Origin: Actinomycetota bacterium
GTDB taxonomy: Bacteria > Actinomycetota > Thermoleophilia > RBG-16-64-13
Direction: 5' to 3'
Assembly (NCBI GenBank): GCA_012514635.1
Contig: JAAYZX010000059.1
Span: 1 to 47,883 of the forward strand
DNA length: 47,883 nt
The notes beneath the pieces are model-generated. The model ran no database searches and had not been told where the DNA came from. It saw only the letters and a list, made by a program, of their open reading frames with translations. Positions 39,601 through 46,131 of this stretch are shown here, in pieces; position 1 is the first letter of the stretch, and each line of letters begins with the position of its first letter. Both the position numbers and the translations under genes were made by a program.

Positions 39601-40850
39601 AAATAGCAACCCAGCCGGAAATGGCTTGGACGGCATGGGACTCGTACCGCAGATTCATACAATCGTGGGCCATGTCGGCAGGCCTGGATCGCGATATCTT
39701 CGACGAGATCATTGCCGGCTACAAAGACAAATACCACGTTGCCAAAAAGGTGAAGTTCTCGCCGGAGCAGATGCGGGAGATTGCCCAAACCTATCGGGCG
39801 CGGGCCCAGGAACTGGGAGTCGTCTTCATAGATGATCCGTTCCTGCAGATAATTGCTGCCATAGGACGAGTTCTCGATTCCTGGTATGCGGCTCCCGCGC
39901 GTTTCTACCGTCGATACATGGGGATATCCGACCACTGGGGAACCGCCGTCATCATCCAAAGAATGGTGCTGGGGAATCTCTGTCACGAATCGGGATCCGG
40001 AGTCACCTTCACCCGTAGCCTGGTGGAGTCCCACGGCCGCCAAGTGCGACTTTTTGGCGACTTCGCCATTGGAGCACAGGGAGAGGACCTGGTCGGCGGG
40101 TTGGTATTTCCACTCCCCGTTTCGGAGACGCAGCGACGAGCCAGCCCCGCGTACCGCGGTGTACGCAGCAGTCTGGAGAGCCGCTTTCCCCTGGTGTACA
40201 AACGACTGCTTGAAGTGGCTCAAGACCTCGTAAGCACTCGGCATCACGACCCGCAAGAGATCGAGTTTACATTCGAATCCCCTGACCCCGAGGATCTCTA
40301 TATCCTCCAGAAGCGATCTATGGTAGAAGATGTTGAAGAAGAGCTACCTCTCTTCCTCCGTCCGGAAAAAGGTCGTCTACCCAAACCTGATGCAGTGGGA
40401 ATCGGAGTATCGGGGGGAGCCATTGCCGGCAGAGTGGCAGTGAACGCTGCGCAGATCGACATCCTGCTATCCAAGAATCCCGAGGAGGGAGTGGTTCTCA
40501 TAAGACCCGACACAGTACCGGAAGAAATCGCTATGATTGTGCGCGCGCAGGGACTCCTCACCGCACGGGGAGGAGCCACATCACATGCGGCAGTCACTGC
40601 TAAACGCCTCGGCAAAACCGCCGTGGTAGACTGTAGAAGTCTGGAGGTAGACGAAGTGGCTGGAACGGCATGCTTGGCGGGAAGATTGCTGAACATGGGC
40701 GACTGGCTAAGCATGGATGGCCACACAGGCCAGATCTTCTTCGGCAAGAGGGAGGTCGTATCGCATTTGACACAGGCCAACCGGGGATACGATAGCAGGG
40801 GGAGTCACCACATAAGCAATTTTCCCGTCTCCAAGGAGGACCCTCGATGA
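36591..40850 (+). CDS. Large PPDK-like phosphotransferase with ATP-grasp and phosphohistidine domains but no PEP/pyruvate barrel
   Basis: A 1419-aa protein. Residues 1 to about 890 are helical and unlike any family I recognise. Residues about 900-1280 match the PPDK ATP-grasp domain: LGYKALGLKEMMSYGYRVPQGF, SIRSGAAISMPGLM, FGDFAIGAQGEDLVGGL and EIEFTFESPDPEDLYILQKRSM. Residues about 1300-1400 are the swivelling domain with the phospho-acceptor His near 1331 (TARGGATSHAAVTAKRLGK). Normal PPDK then has a ~350-aa PEP/pyruvate TIM barrel; here the protein stops. It should autophosphorylate from ATP and pass phosphate to an unknown acceptor, perhaps chosen by the N-terminal region or a partner. 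The ATG at 36591 is poorly supported; GTG at 36639 is an alternative. It is ATGA-coupled to the GAPDH-like gene. Confidence 0.85.
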   Translation: MKIPAARQPPLPQNRDVHTANRNPLPIESDALRANIAGTAITPEIPERFRILLEAVADHYGPRRLLRETLDEYFHQFRNSGTVIDGLQTILLRDWTYFDKHPARRQLSELVLEIVLSLLRSPLPDERTTQLLRQVLLWMTTILQGEHGHDYIDIGIDAADALRRLLPRMPISFLERDKPLRTLARTALALEAVPSPVEERAFKMAVHLASLYRQVLRLGYLEIADHLDVAAWAQTRDIRLRDEARVVELFGLAERDRMESLAKHALAVPLEQIISEDFPTFSEVVDSIIRQIFSIENLEDRFAVCLYLLKDNTLGLRQREVMVELLAVVRLLIEPSHHVHFHRILRRLARFFRQRERLFPDMRLQCYEAIGVAIGETGAVGAADRITDDLLSWNFEYPDVCGATDEWQMLANPYHLANIRCWMRIVQSNPALYERLAAALAVALRLGGAFIADTDLFQKDITSLLNADLKPVYSVIKQLLRSFPAYFNEIGAEGELRSVSTEIDEICGRKDTLMHFLRKQVHAESSSRLIDFTRAVLDYWKTLDDSLLAPYVSPNTLLAVANERNWAEGPHAVVVGEPASAEDRRRVTLVRRMLELLEIKYSTSPKNLAVQVDAVAGLPKETRTVFVQSLTAWEVGLQSPQPGIMATVYRYSRARVREALLDSSLDILEALREIILNPVRSEGRENIFRKRHIAAGIPSMYGTYREPKFDALGLSFRIEALVGQLLDEIADEITDQYVSRASLRRFASNFNKFGRALAVDGINSQNLQSDFTLLREGAGHRSFTYAQCRNVFQFLAHGVSNLVRLSTQTYDQALRVILERDDQQCVDRGLTPDALAESILRELVVSTLGLQSLDRYVSNALRHLTDLGDKVSERDLTRMMNYDPDRLVSWLNKPQPNLDSQMTLGYKALGLKEMMSYGYRVPQGFVLTTELFAVFSSMSHRPLYEHTIARIRHALAQLEDATGLRLGDPERPLTLSIRSGAAISMPGLMLTLINVGLNDELTAEIATQPEMAWTAWDSYRRFIQSWAMSAGLDRDIFDEIIAGYKDKYHVAKKVKFSPEQMREIAQTYRARAQELGVVFIDDPFLQIIAAIGRVLDSWYAAPARFYRRYMGISDHWGTAVIIQRMVLGNLCHESGSGVTFTRSLVESHGRQVRLFGDFAIGAQGEDLVGGLVFPLPVSETQRRASPAYRGVRSSLESRFPLVYKRLLEVAQDLVSTRHHDPQEIEFTFESPDPEDLYILQKRSMVEDVEEELPLFLRPEKGRLPKPDAVGIGVSGGAIAGRVAVNAAQIDILLSKNPEEGVVLIRPDTVPEEIAMIVRAQGLLTARGGATSHAAVTAKRLGKTAVVDCRSLEVDEVAGTACLAGRLLNMGDWLSMDGHTGQIFFGKREVVSHLTQANRGYDSRGSHHISNFPVSKEDPR

Positions 40851-42061
40851 GCAGTCGCGTTCTGGGCATCAACGCACTCGGCCGGATCGGTAAACTAACC
40901 CTCTGGTATCACCTCGACCGCGGTACCTTCGATTCGTTCGTCATGAACGCAGGCCGCAACGTCGGCCAGTCATTGGACGCCGTCGGACAATACCTGTGCA
41001 AAGATAGCACTTACGGTCCTCTGTACCGCTACCTACTGGGGCATAACGGCAAACCCGATGTTCAGATTGTCGACGAGGCGGCCGGCCTCATGAAGATCCA
41101 CGGCAAGGAAGTCCGCATTCTGCGCACGGCGCGGAACCCCAAAGACATCAACTGGCGTGACTATGGCGTAGACATCGTGGTGGATTGCTCCGGCACCTTC
41201 GCAGATCCTACCGTGCCCGGAGACGACGAGAAGAAGGGGTCTATCCGCGGTCACCTGCTGGGCGGCGCCAAGGTCGTCATCAACAGCTCGGCCTTCAAGA
41301 TCAAGGACAAATCCAAGACAATGCCGGAAGATGCCGTGATGCTCATTTGCGGCATCAACCATGAACAGTACGTGCCCGGCAAGCATCTGCTGGTCTCGGC
41401 CGCCTCCTGCACTACCACCGGCCTAGCCCACATGCTTAAGCCGCTGCTGGAGAATGAGGCCACTTCAAATATGCTGACCGCAGGCATGGGAACTGTCCAC
41501 GCCGCCACCAACACGCAGTCGGTGCTCGACTCAGTGCCCAAAGCCGACGAGAAAGACCTGCGCAAGAAGCGGTCCATCTTCAACAACATCATCATCACGT
41601 CAACCAATGCCGCCAAAGCTCTCGAGCCTGTCATGCCCTCTATGGGCGACATCGGGTTCATGGCCGACTCGCTGCGCATCCCCACCAACACGGCCAGCCT
41701 CATAGTGCTGAACGCCACCTTCCAATCGGAAATGACACCCGAAGGCACGCCCAGCATCACACAAGACAGCATCAACAAACTCTACGAGCAGGCAGCCGCC
41801 GGAGTAGGCAAGGACTTGGTGAAGGTGAGCTACGAGCAGAACGTCTCCAGCGATATGATCGGCGAGGATGCCGCCGTAGTTATTGAGGCTCTTGAAACGC
41901 ACACACGAACGGGATTCCTCAGCCTCAAACTACCGGATAGCGGCGACACGGTTCAGATTCCTGTGACTCATGCCAAAATCTTTGGATGGTACGACAACGA
42001 GCTCGGCAGCTACACGCACCGGATGGGTGAGCTGACCACATACATCGCGGAAAATCTGTAA
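40847..42061 (+). CDS. Glyceraldehyde-3-phosphate dehydrogenase family protein (divergent, long)
   Basis: A 404-aa protein, longer than the usual ~335. N-terminal NAD motif GINALGRIGKLTLWYHL; VDIVVDCSGTF; active-site SAASCTTTGLAHMLKPL with C188, where most GAPDHs read SCTTN; GMGTVHAATNTQSVLDS with the expected catalytic His; NNIIITSTNAAKALEPVMP; HAKIFGWYDNELGSYTHRM at the C terminus. Core catalytic residues are kept. Insertions near residues 85-130 account for much of the extra length. It overlaps the PPDK-like gene by ATGA and is followed by a strong hairpin. It could be a glycolytic GAPDH variant or an enzyme for another aldehyde phosphate. Confidence 0.92.
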   Translation: MSSRVLGINALGRIGKLTLWYHLDRGTFDSFVMNAGRNVGQSLDAVGQYLCKDSTYGPLYRYLLGHNGKPDVQIVDEAAGLMKIHGKEVRILRTARNPKDINWRDYGVDIVVDCSGTFADPTVPGDDEKKGSIRGHLLGGAKVVINSSAFKIKDKSKTMPEDAVMLICGINHEQYVPGKHLLVSAASCTTTGLAHMLKPLLENEATSNMLTAGMGTVHAATNTQSVLDSVPKADEKDLRKKRSIFNNIIITSTNAAKALEPVMPSMGDIGFMADSLRIPTNTASLIVLNATFQSEMTPEGTPSITQDSINKLYEQAAAGVGKDLVKVSYEQNVSSDMIGEDAAVVIEALETHTRTGFLSLKLPDSGDTVQIPVTHAKIFGWYDNELGSYTHRMGELTTYIAENL

Positions 42062-42086
42062 CAACTCACAGCAGGAGCAGGAGATC

Positions 42087-42126
42087 GGGCGGCCGGGGGC
42101 CGGCTGAAGCCGGCCCCCGGCCGCCC
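42087..42126. terminator. Strong GC hairpin (19-bp stem) between convergent genes
   Basis: 42087-42105 and 42108-42126 are exact reverse complements around GA. The core CGGCCGGGGGCCG is shared with the hairpin at 1363-1398. It sits between the convergent GAPDH-like and phosphodiesterase genes, ending 4 bases before the latter's stop, as expected for a bidirectional terminator. No T-tract is present on either side. Confidence 0.75.
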
Positions 42127-42130
42127 CGCC

Positions 42131-42607
42131 TCATACCGGTCTTAACTCCACTACTTCCGGGCGCGGTACACCCTTCTGATCCACAGTCAGAAAACCGACA
42201 GTGCTCGGCAGTCCAAAGCGACGGGGTCCCGCAGATCCGGGATTGAAGAACACTCTATCCCTCCGCCACACGATCTCCGCCCGGTGGCTGTGACCAAACA
42301 CTACAATGTCGATGAACTCTCCGGCATCTCGCTCCAAATGGAAACGGTTAAGATCGTGCACCACAGCAATGGACAGACCCTCCCATTCCAGGACCTCAAC
42401 GGTGGCAAGTCCCGCAGCACGTCCGTTGACATCCGTATTACCCCTCACCGCCGTAAGCGGCGCCAACACCGCCAATTCGTCCAGCACGCTATCGGCGCCC
42501 ACATCCCCGGCATGCACGATCCCGTTCACTCCGCGGAACAAGGCCGACACACCGGGATGAAGCATGCCGTGCGTATCCGAGATAATCCCCAGCGCTCCTT
42601 TCGGCAT
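42131..42607 (-). CDS. YfcE/MJ0936-type metallophosphodiesterase
   Basis: A 158-aa calcineurin-like phosphoesterase. I start it at the ATG at 42607 (AAGGTGG upstream), which gives MPKGALGIISDTHGML; the track start at 42664 adds a basic tail. Metal motifs: SDTHG, HAGDVGAD, RGNTDVNG, VVHDLNR, FGHSHRAEI, FNPGSAGPRR. All positions of the two-metal site are intact. Such enzymes hydrolyse phosphodiesters, and some cyclic nucleotides; the natural substrate is unknown. Confidence 0.92.
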   Translation of the reverse strand: MPKGALGIISDTHGMLHPGVSALFRGVNGIVHAGDVGADSVLDELAVLAPLTAVRGNTDVNGRAAGLATVEVLEWEGLSIAVVHDLNRFHLERDAGEFIDIVVFGHSHRAEIVWRRDRVFFNPGSAGPRRFGLPSTVGFLTVDQKGVPRPEVVELRPV

Positions 42608-42909
42608 CCGGCCCACCTTTTCTCGTGCCTGACTCACTCTTCCACCGTACCGAAATCTTCTCACTCACCCCAGCCCCATCTACTGCCGGGTTTCACTTGC
42701 CGCTCGCGTGGGCACCCCATTACCGCAAAGGAGGCTTCTATAGCTGTACCAAAGTGCCCGGGTGGTGCGGCTCCCGATCCCGAGACCCTCGGACGCTCCG
42801 GATCCCGGGCTATGGGCATGCGTCAGAAGGCGCCGTAGTAAACGAGAATTCGGCCCAGACCCATTGTCCCTCGCGCAGAAGGCGTCGACATAGCCACAGA
42901 AGCGCCTCT

Positions 42910-43821
42910 CTACATGGTGGTAGTGGGAAGGGAGTGACCCCCAAAACGGTTGCGCAACACGGCGACCACCTTTGCCGCATAGCTCTCAGGCCGCCGACTG
43001 GATAATCTTGCCAACAGCGCCATGGTAATGACCGGCGCCGCGATATTCTGAGCGATCGCCTCCTCGACAGTCCACCGCCCTTCTCCACTATCATCCACAT
43101 ACGCTGCCACGCCATCCAGTAAGGGGTCTTCTCCCAGAGCTTCAGCGGCCAAATCTAGTAGCCACGAGCGAATGACGCTCCCGTGGCGCCACACTTCGGC
43201 AACACGATCCACTTGAAGGCCTAGGTCACCACGAAATCGGATGAGATCAAGACCTTCCGCATAAGCCTGCATTAGACCATATTCGATGCCATTGTGGACC
43301 ATTTTTGCGAAATGACCCGCGCCATGTTCGCCCACGTGGGCCCAGCCCAGCTCAGGCGACGGGGCAAGCGACTCCAATGCCGGCCTCAGCACACGTACCG
43401 CCTCCGCAACCCCACCCACCATGAGACAGAAGCCTTCATGCAAACCGCGGATACCACCGCTAACACCTATATCCACATAGTGAATCCCCGCGTTTGCCAG
43501 AATCGAGGTCCGTCGCAGCGTATCTTGGTAAAAACTGTTGCCTCCGTCAACAAGAATATCCCCCAATGCGAGCAGATCCGCAAACTCGGTTACGGCCTCC
43601 TCCGTGACAGCCCCTGCGGGCAGCATGAGCCATACCACCCGTGGCGGATCGAGTGCAGCGACAACTTCCCCCCTCGTAGCTATACCCTGCGCTCCTGCCG
43701 CTGAAAGCTCCTCTACCGGCCCCATGGAACGGTTTGCTACCACTACCCGATGCCCCGCTGCAAGCAATCGGCGGGATATCCGAGACCCCATTCTGCCCAA
43801 CCCTACAACTGCAATATCCAT
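42910..43821 (-). CDS. gnd: 6-phosphogluconate dehydrogenase, decarboxylating, short (GndA/YqeC-like) type
   Basis: A 303-aa protein beginning MDIAVVGLGRMGSRISRRLLAAGHRVVVANRS at the ATG at 43821 (GAGGATAA upstream); the track's extra 25 residues are not family-like. Motifs: LVDGGNSFYQDT, YVDIGVSGGIRG, HFAKMVHNGIEYGLMQAYAEG with catalytic Lys and Asn, and RHGSVIRSWLL. The ~300-aa form is usually the NAD-linked decarboxylating type giving ribulose 5-phosphate. It is divergent from the TetR regulator with 150 bases between, so that regulator could control it. Confidence 0.93.
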   Translation of the reverse strand: MDIAVVGLGRMGSRISRRLLAAGHRVVVANRSMGPVEELSAAGAQGIATRGEVVAALDPPRVVWLMLPAGAVTEEAVTEFADLLALGDILVDGGNSFYQDTLRRTSILANAGIHYVDIGVSGGIRGLHEGFCLMVGGVAEAVRVLRPALESLAPSPELGWAHVGEHGAGHFAKMVHNGIEYGLMQAYAEGLDLIRFRGDLGLQVDRVAEVWRHGSVIRSWLLDLAAEALGEDPLLDGVAAYVDDSGEGRWTVEEAIAQNIAAPVITMALLARLSSRRPESYAAKVVAVLRNRFGGHSLPTTTM

Positions 43822-43971
43822 GTTTATCCTCACTTCTAGAGTGGCGAAGATCTCACCGCGGCACGACATTACCCTCGTCACGTCTCTATCCCGCATACGC
43901 GGCCAACCCTAACCTGCGAAAATCCATCGTGATAGACTGCATTAACTGGTCAGCCAACCAACTCTGAGGTT

Positions 43972-44631
43972 ATGGGACGGCCTAGAACCAAGGAAGATGA
44001 GCGTCGGGAAGAGATCGTGATAGCGGCGTTGCGGCTGGTTCTCAAGACGGGCTATAACCAGGTCACCCTTGCCGATATCGCAGATCATGTGGGGGTCAGC
44101 AAGGGCCTCATTTCCTACTATTTCCTGCGCAAGGAGGACGTATTCCTCGCCGTGCTGGACAGAATCGTAGAGCGCATGGACGCGCAGTTCGAGCGATTCT
44201 GCACAGCTTCCGTCACCGCCCCCGAGAAACTGGAGCTGTTCTTAACCAACCTTTTCAGCAATGAGAGGCGGGCGCGCCGCTACTACACGGTAGTCATCGA
44301 CTACATGGCGCAGGCCATTCGCCAGCGGGCGGTTCAGGAGTACACACAGCGCATCTACGATTCTTATCGCACGTATATGGAGCGCGTGATCCATGACGGC
44401 GTCGTTACCGGCGAATTCCGCAAGGTTGACAGCGGGCGCTCTGCTTCACTGCTGATGGCGCTTATGGAAGGTCTCATACTTCAGTGGTTCTTCGACAAGA
44501 AAGGCTTCAATCTCGATGAAGCCTATCAGGCCTGCGTGGATTTCATGGAGTCCTATCTGCTACCGGAAGACAGAGCAGCCACGAACGATACCCCCAAGCC
44601 GACCTCTTCCCCCGCGCACCCAAGCGATTGA
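43972..44631 (+). CDS. TetR/AcrR family transcriptional regulator
   Basis: A 219-aa protein. The N-terminal DNA-binding domain (about residues 10-60) reads IVIAALRLVLKTGYNQVTLADIADHVGVSKGLISYYFLRKEDVFLAVL, a textbook TetR helix-turn-helix. The rest is the helical ligand-binding and dimer domain. GAGG stands only 2 bases before the ATG, closer than usual. It is divergent from gnd and near the PaaY-like gene, so either may be a target. I could not find a clear palindromic operator in 43822-43971. Confidence 0.94.
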   Translation: MGRPRTKEDERREEIVIAALRLVLKTGYNQVTLADIADHVGVSKGLISYYFLRKEDVFLAVLDRIVERMDAQFERFCTASVTAPEKLELFLTNLFSNERRARRYYTVVIDYMAQAIRQRAVQEYTQRIYDSYRTYMERVIHDGVVTGEFRKVDSGRSASLLMALMEGLILQWFFDKKGFNLDEAYQACVDFMESYLLPEDRAATNDTPKPTSSPAHPSD

Positions 44632-44712
44632 GTCCCCACCGCGCGCCTTGTACTGCCACCTCATATACGCGCCTCACTGCTGCTCGGCCGGGTAGGGCTT
44701 GAATAAAGGCTC

Positions 44713-45330
44713 CTACCCCAGGCCCTTGAGTTCCTTTATCCAGGACAGCTTGTCGCGGGGCGACCCCATAGCAGCCCATGCCTCTTGCGACAATAGACAC
44801 TCGGAGAGCGGCACTTCCCGCAGGTCATAGAGACAACGTTCCGCCAGTTGCTGATACCAAACGGTCCCCAAGTGCTTGGAGGCAGCCAGTTCAGGGGACA
44901 CGTCGCCCACGATGCGGGCCGGAACCCCTAGGGCAAGTTTTCCGGTCGGGACCACGAAACCAGTCGGAACCACACAGCCGGCACCAACAATACAACCCTC
45001 CTCCAACACGGCATCGTCCTGAACCACTGCGTTCATGCCCACCAAGACATTGTCCGCCAGACGAGCACCATGAATAACGCAGCCGTGTCCCAGATGTGAA
45101 TCGTTCCCTAGAACAATTTCTGTACCCGGATAACCGTGAATGATCGACGCCTCCTGCACATTGGAGCCTTCGCCCACACTGATGGCCACCCAGTCGCCCC
45201 GCAGGTACGCTCCCGGGCCTATGAAGCAGCGGGGACCGATAACCACATGGCCTAACACGACCGCGTCTGGATGCACAAAGGAGGAGGGATCGATAATAGG
45301 ACGACCCCCATCGAACTGATACACGGGCAT
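44713..45330 (-). CDS. PaaY/CaiE-like gamma-carbonic-anhydrase-fold protein
   Basis: A 205-aa left-handed beta-helix hexapeptide-repeat protein. MPVYQFDGGRPIIDPSSFVHPDAVVLGHVVIGPRCFIGPGAYLRGDW is the gamma-CA/PaaY N terminus; zinc-ligand histidines are in IIHGYPG and SHLGHGCVIHG; MNAVVQDDAVLEEGCIVGAG continues the helix; and the tail (GTVWYQQLAERCLYDLREVPL) resembles PaaY and CaiE rather than generic gamma-CAs. PaaY is a thioesterase that removes dead-end CoA adducts in phenylacetate breakdown. This fits IorAB, which makes arylacetyl-CoA. It shares direction with the sirtuin gene upstream (12-base gap). Confidence 0.88.
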   Translation of the reverse strand: MPVYQFDGGRPIIDPSSFVHPDAVVLGHVVIGPRCFIGPGAYLRGDWVAISVGEGSNVQEASIIHGYPGTEIVLGNDSHLGHGCVIHGARLADNVLVGMNAVVQDDAVLEEGCIVGAGCVVPTGFVVPTGKLALGVPARIVGDVSPELAASKHLGTVWYQQLAERCLYDLREVPLSECLLSQEAWAAMGSPRDKLSWIKELKGLG

Positions 45331-45342
45331 CAGGAAGCTTCC

Positions 45343-46089
45343 TTAAGCTTGAAGCATATCCGCGAGATGAGGCAGGATCTCCTCGAGCGGGCGAGGATCC
45401 ACAACAGCAGCCCTTTCATCATACGGCGTCTCCGACGCGGTAAGGATGACCAGCTTGCCCCCGGTCCTCAATGTGATGTCCGGTAGCCCGGCCACCGGCC
45501 ACACCGCCAACGACGACCCCGCTACAAGCATCAAGTCGGCCCGTTGCGCCCAGCTGACAGACAGAGCATACTGCTCCTCAGGCAGTGCTTCTCCAAAGAA
45601 AATCACGCCCGGCTTAAGAATGCGACCACAATCACACCGAGGCAGCCCATTGGGATCCACCAAAGCTTCCGCCATGCGCGCATGCGGATACTGCCGGCCA
45701 CATGTGAGGCACACCGCAGAATCTATGCTACCGTGGACCTCGGCTATGGCAGAACTCCCCGCCCGCTTATGCAAACGGTCAATGTTCTGCGTAATGAGCG
45801 CCTTCAGGTAGTCGGCCTTCTCCATTCTAGCCAGCGCGTAGTGGGCCGGGTTGGGTTGAGCTGTATCAAGGGCCCCTAGACGATGCCGGTAAAAGGACCA
45901 GAACTCCACCGGATCGTCGAGGAAGGCGTCAATACTCGCAGCCTTCATGGGATCAACCTTGGTCCACAACCCTGTATCGGGAGACCGGAAATCAGGAATT
46001 CCTGATGCCGTGCTGATCCCTGCGCCGGTGAGGCAAACAGGGAAAGACGCACCGCGAAGGAGATCGGCTACCTGTTCAATTGCATCCAT
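45343..46089 (-). CDS. NAD-dependent protein deacylase, SIR2 family (CobB-like)
   Basis: A 248-aa sirtuin: CLTGAGISTASGIPDFRSPDTGLW (NAD loop), ITQNIDRLHKRAG, catalytic His in EVHGS, zinc site CLTCG and CDCG, KPGVIFFGEALPE and LVAGSSLAVWPVAGLP. It lacks the Ala-Tyr-x-x-Arg signature of desuccinylases at the usual place as far as I can see, so an acetyl or bulkier acyl preference is open. Sirtuins commonly reactivate acyl-CoA synthetases, which fits the acyl-CoA genes here. No clear ribosome site precedes the ATG; 12 bases separate it from the PaaY-like gene. Confidence 0.94.
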   Translation of the reverse strand: MDAIEQVADLLRGASFPVCLTGAGISTASGIPDFRSPDTGLWTKVDPMKAASIDAFLDDPVEFWSFYRHRLGALDTAQPNPAHYALARMEKADYLKALITQNIDRLHKRAGSSAIAEVHGSIDSAVCLTCGRQYPHARMAEALVDPNGLPRCDCGRILKPGVIFFGEALPEEQYALSVSWAQRADLMLVAGSSLAVWPVAGLPDITLRTGGKLVILTASETPYDERAAVVDPRPLEEILPHLADMLQA

Positions 46090-46131
46090 ATTCTACAGTT
46101 TACCAAAGTACACCCAGATGAGCACAAATGC

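Noticed and set aside
39552-40256. 234-aa minus-strand ORF
   Set aside because: Antisense to the conserved ATP-grasp domain of the PPDK-like gene.
42665-42909. Possible gene between the phosphodiesterase and gnd
   Set aside because: No ORF with a ribosome site or motif; the 42284-42838 frame is a shadow. It looks like plain intergenic sequence.
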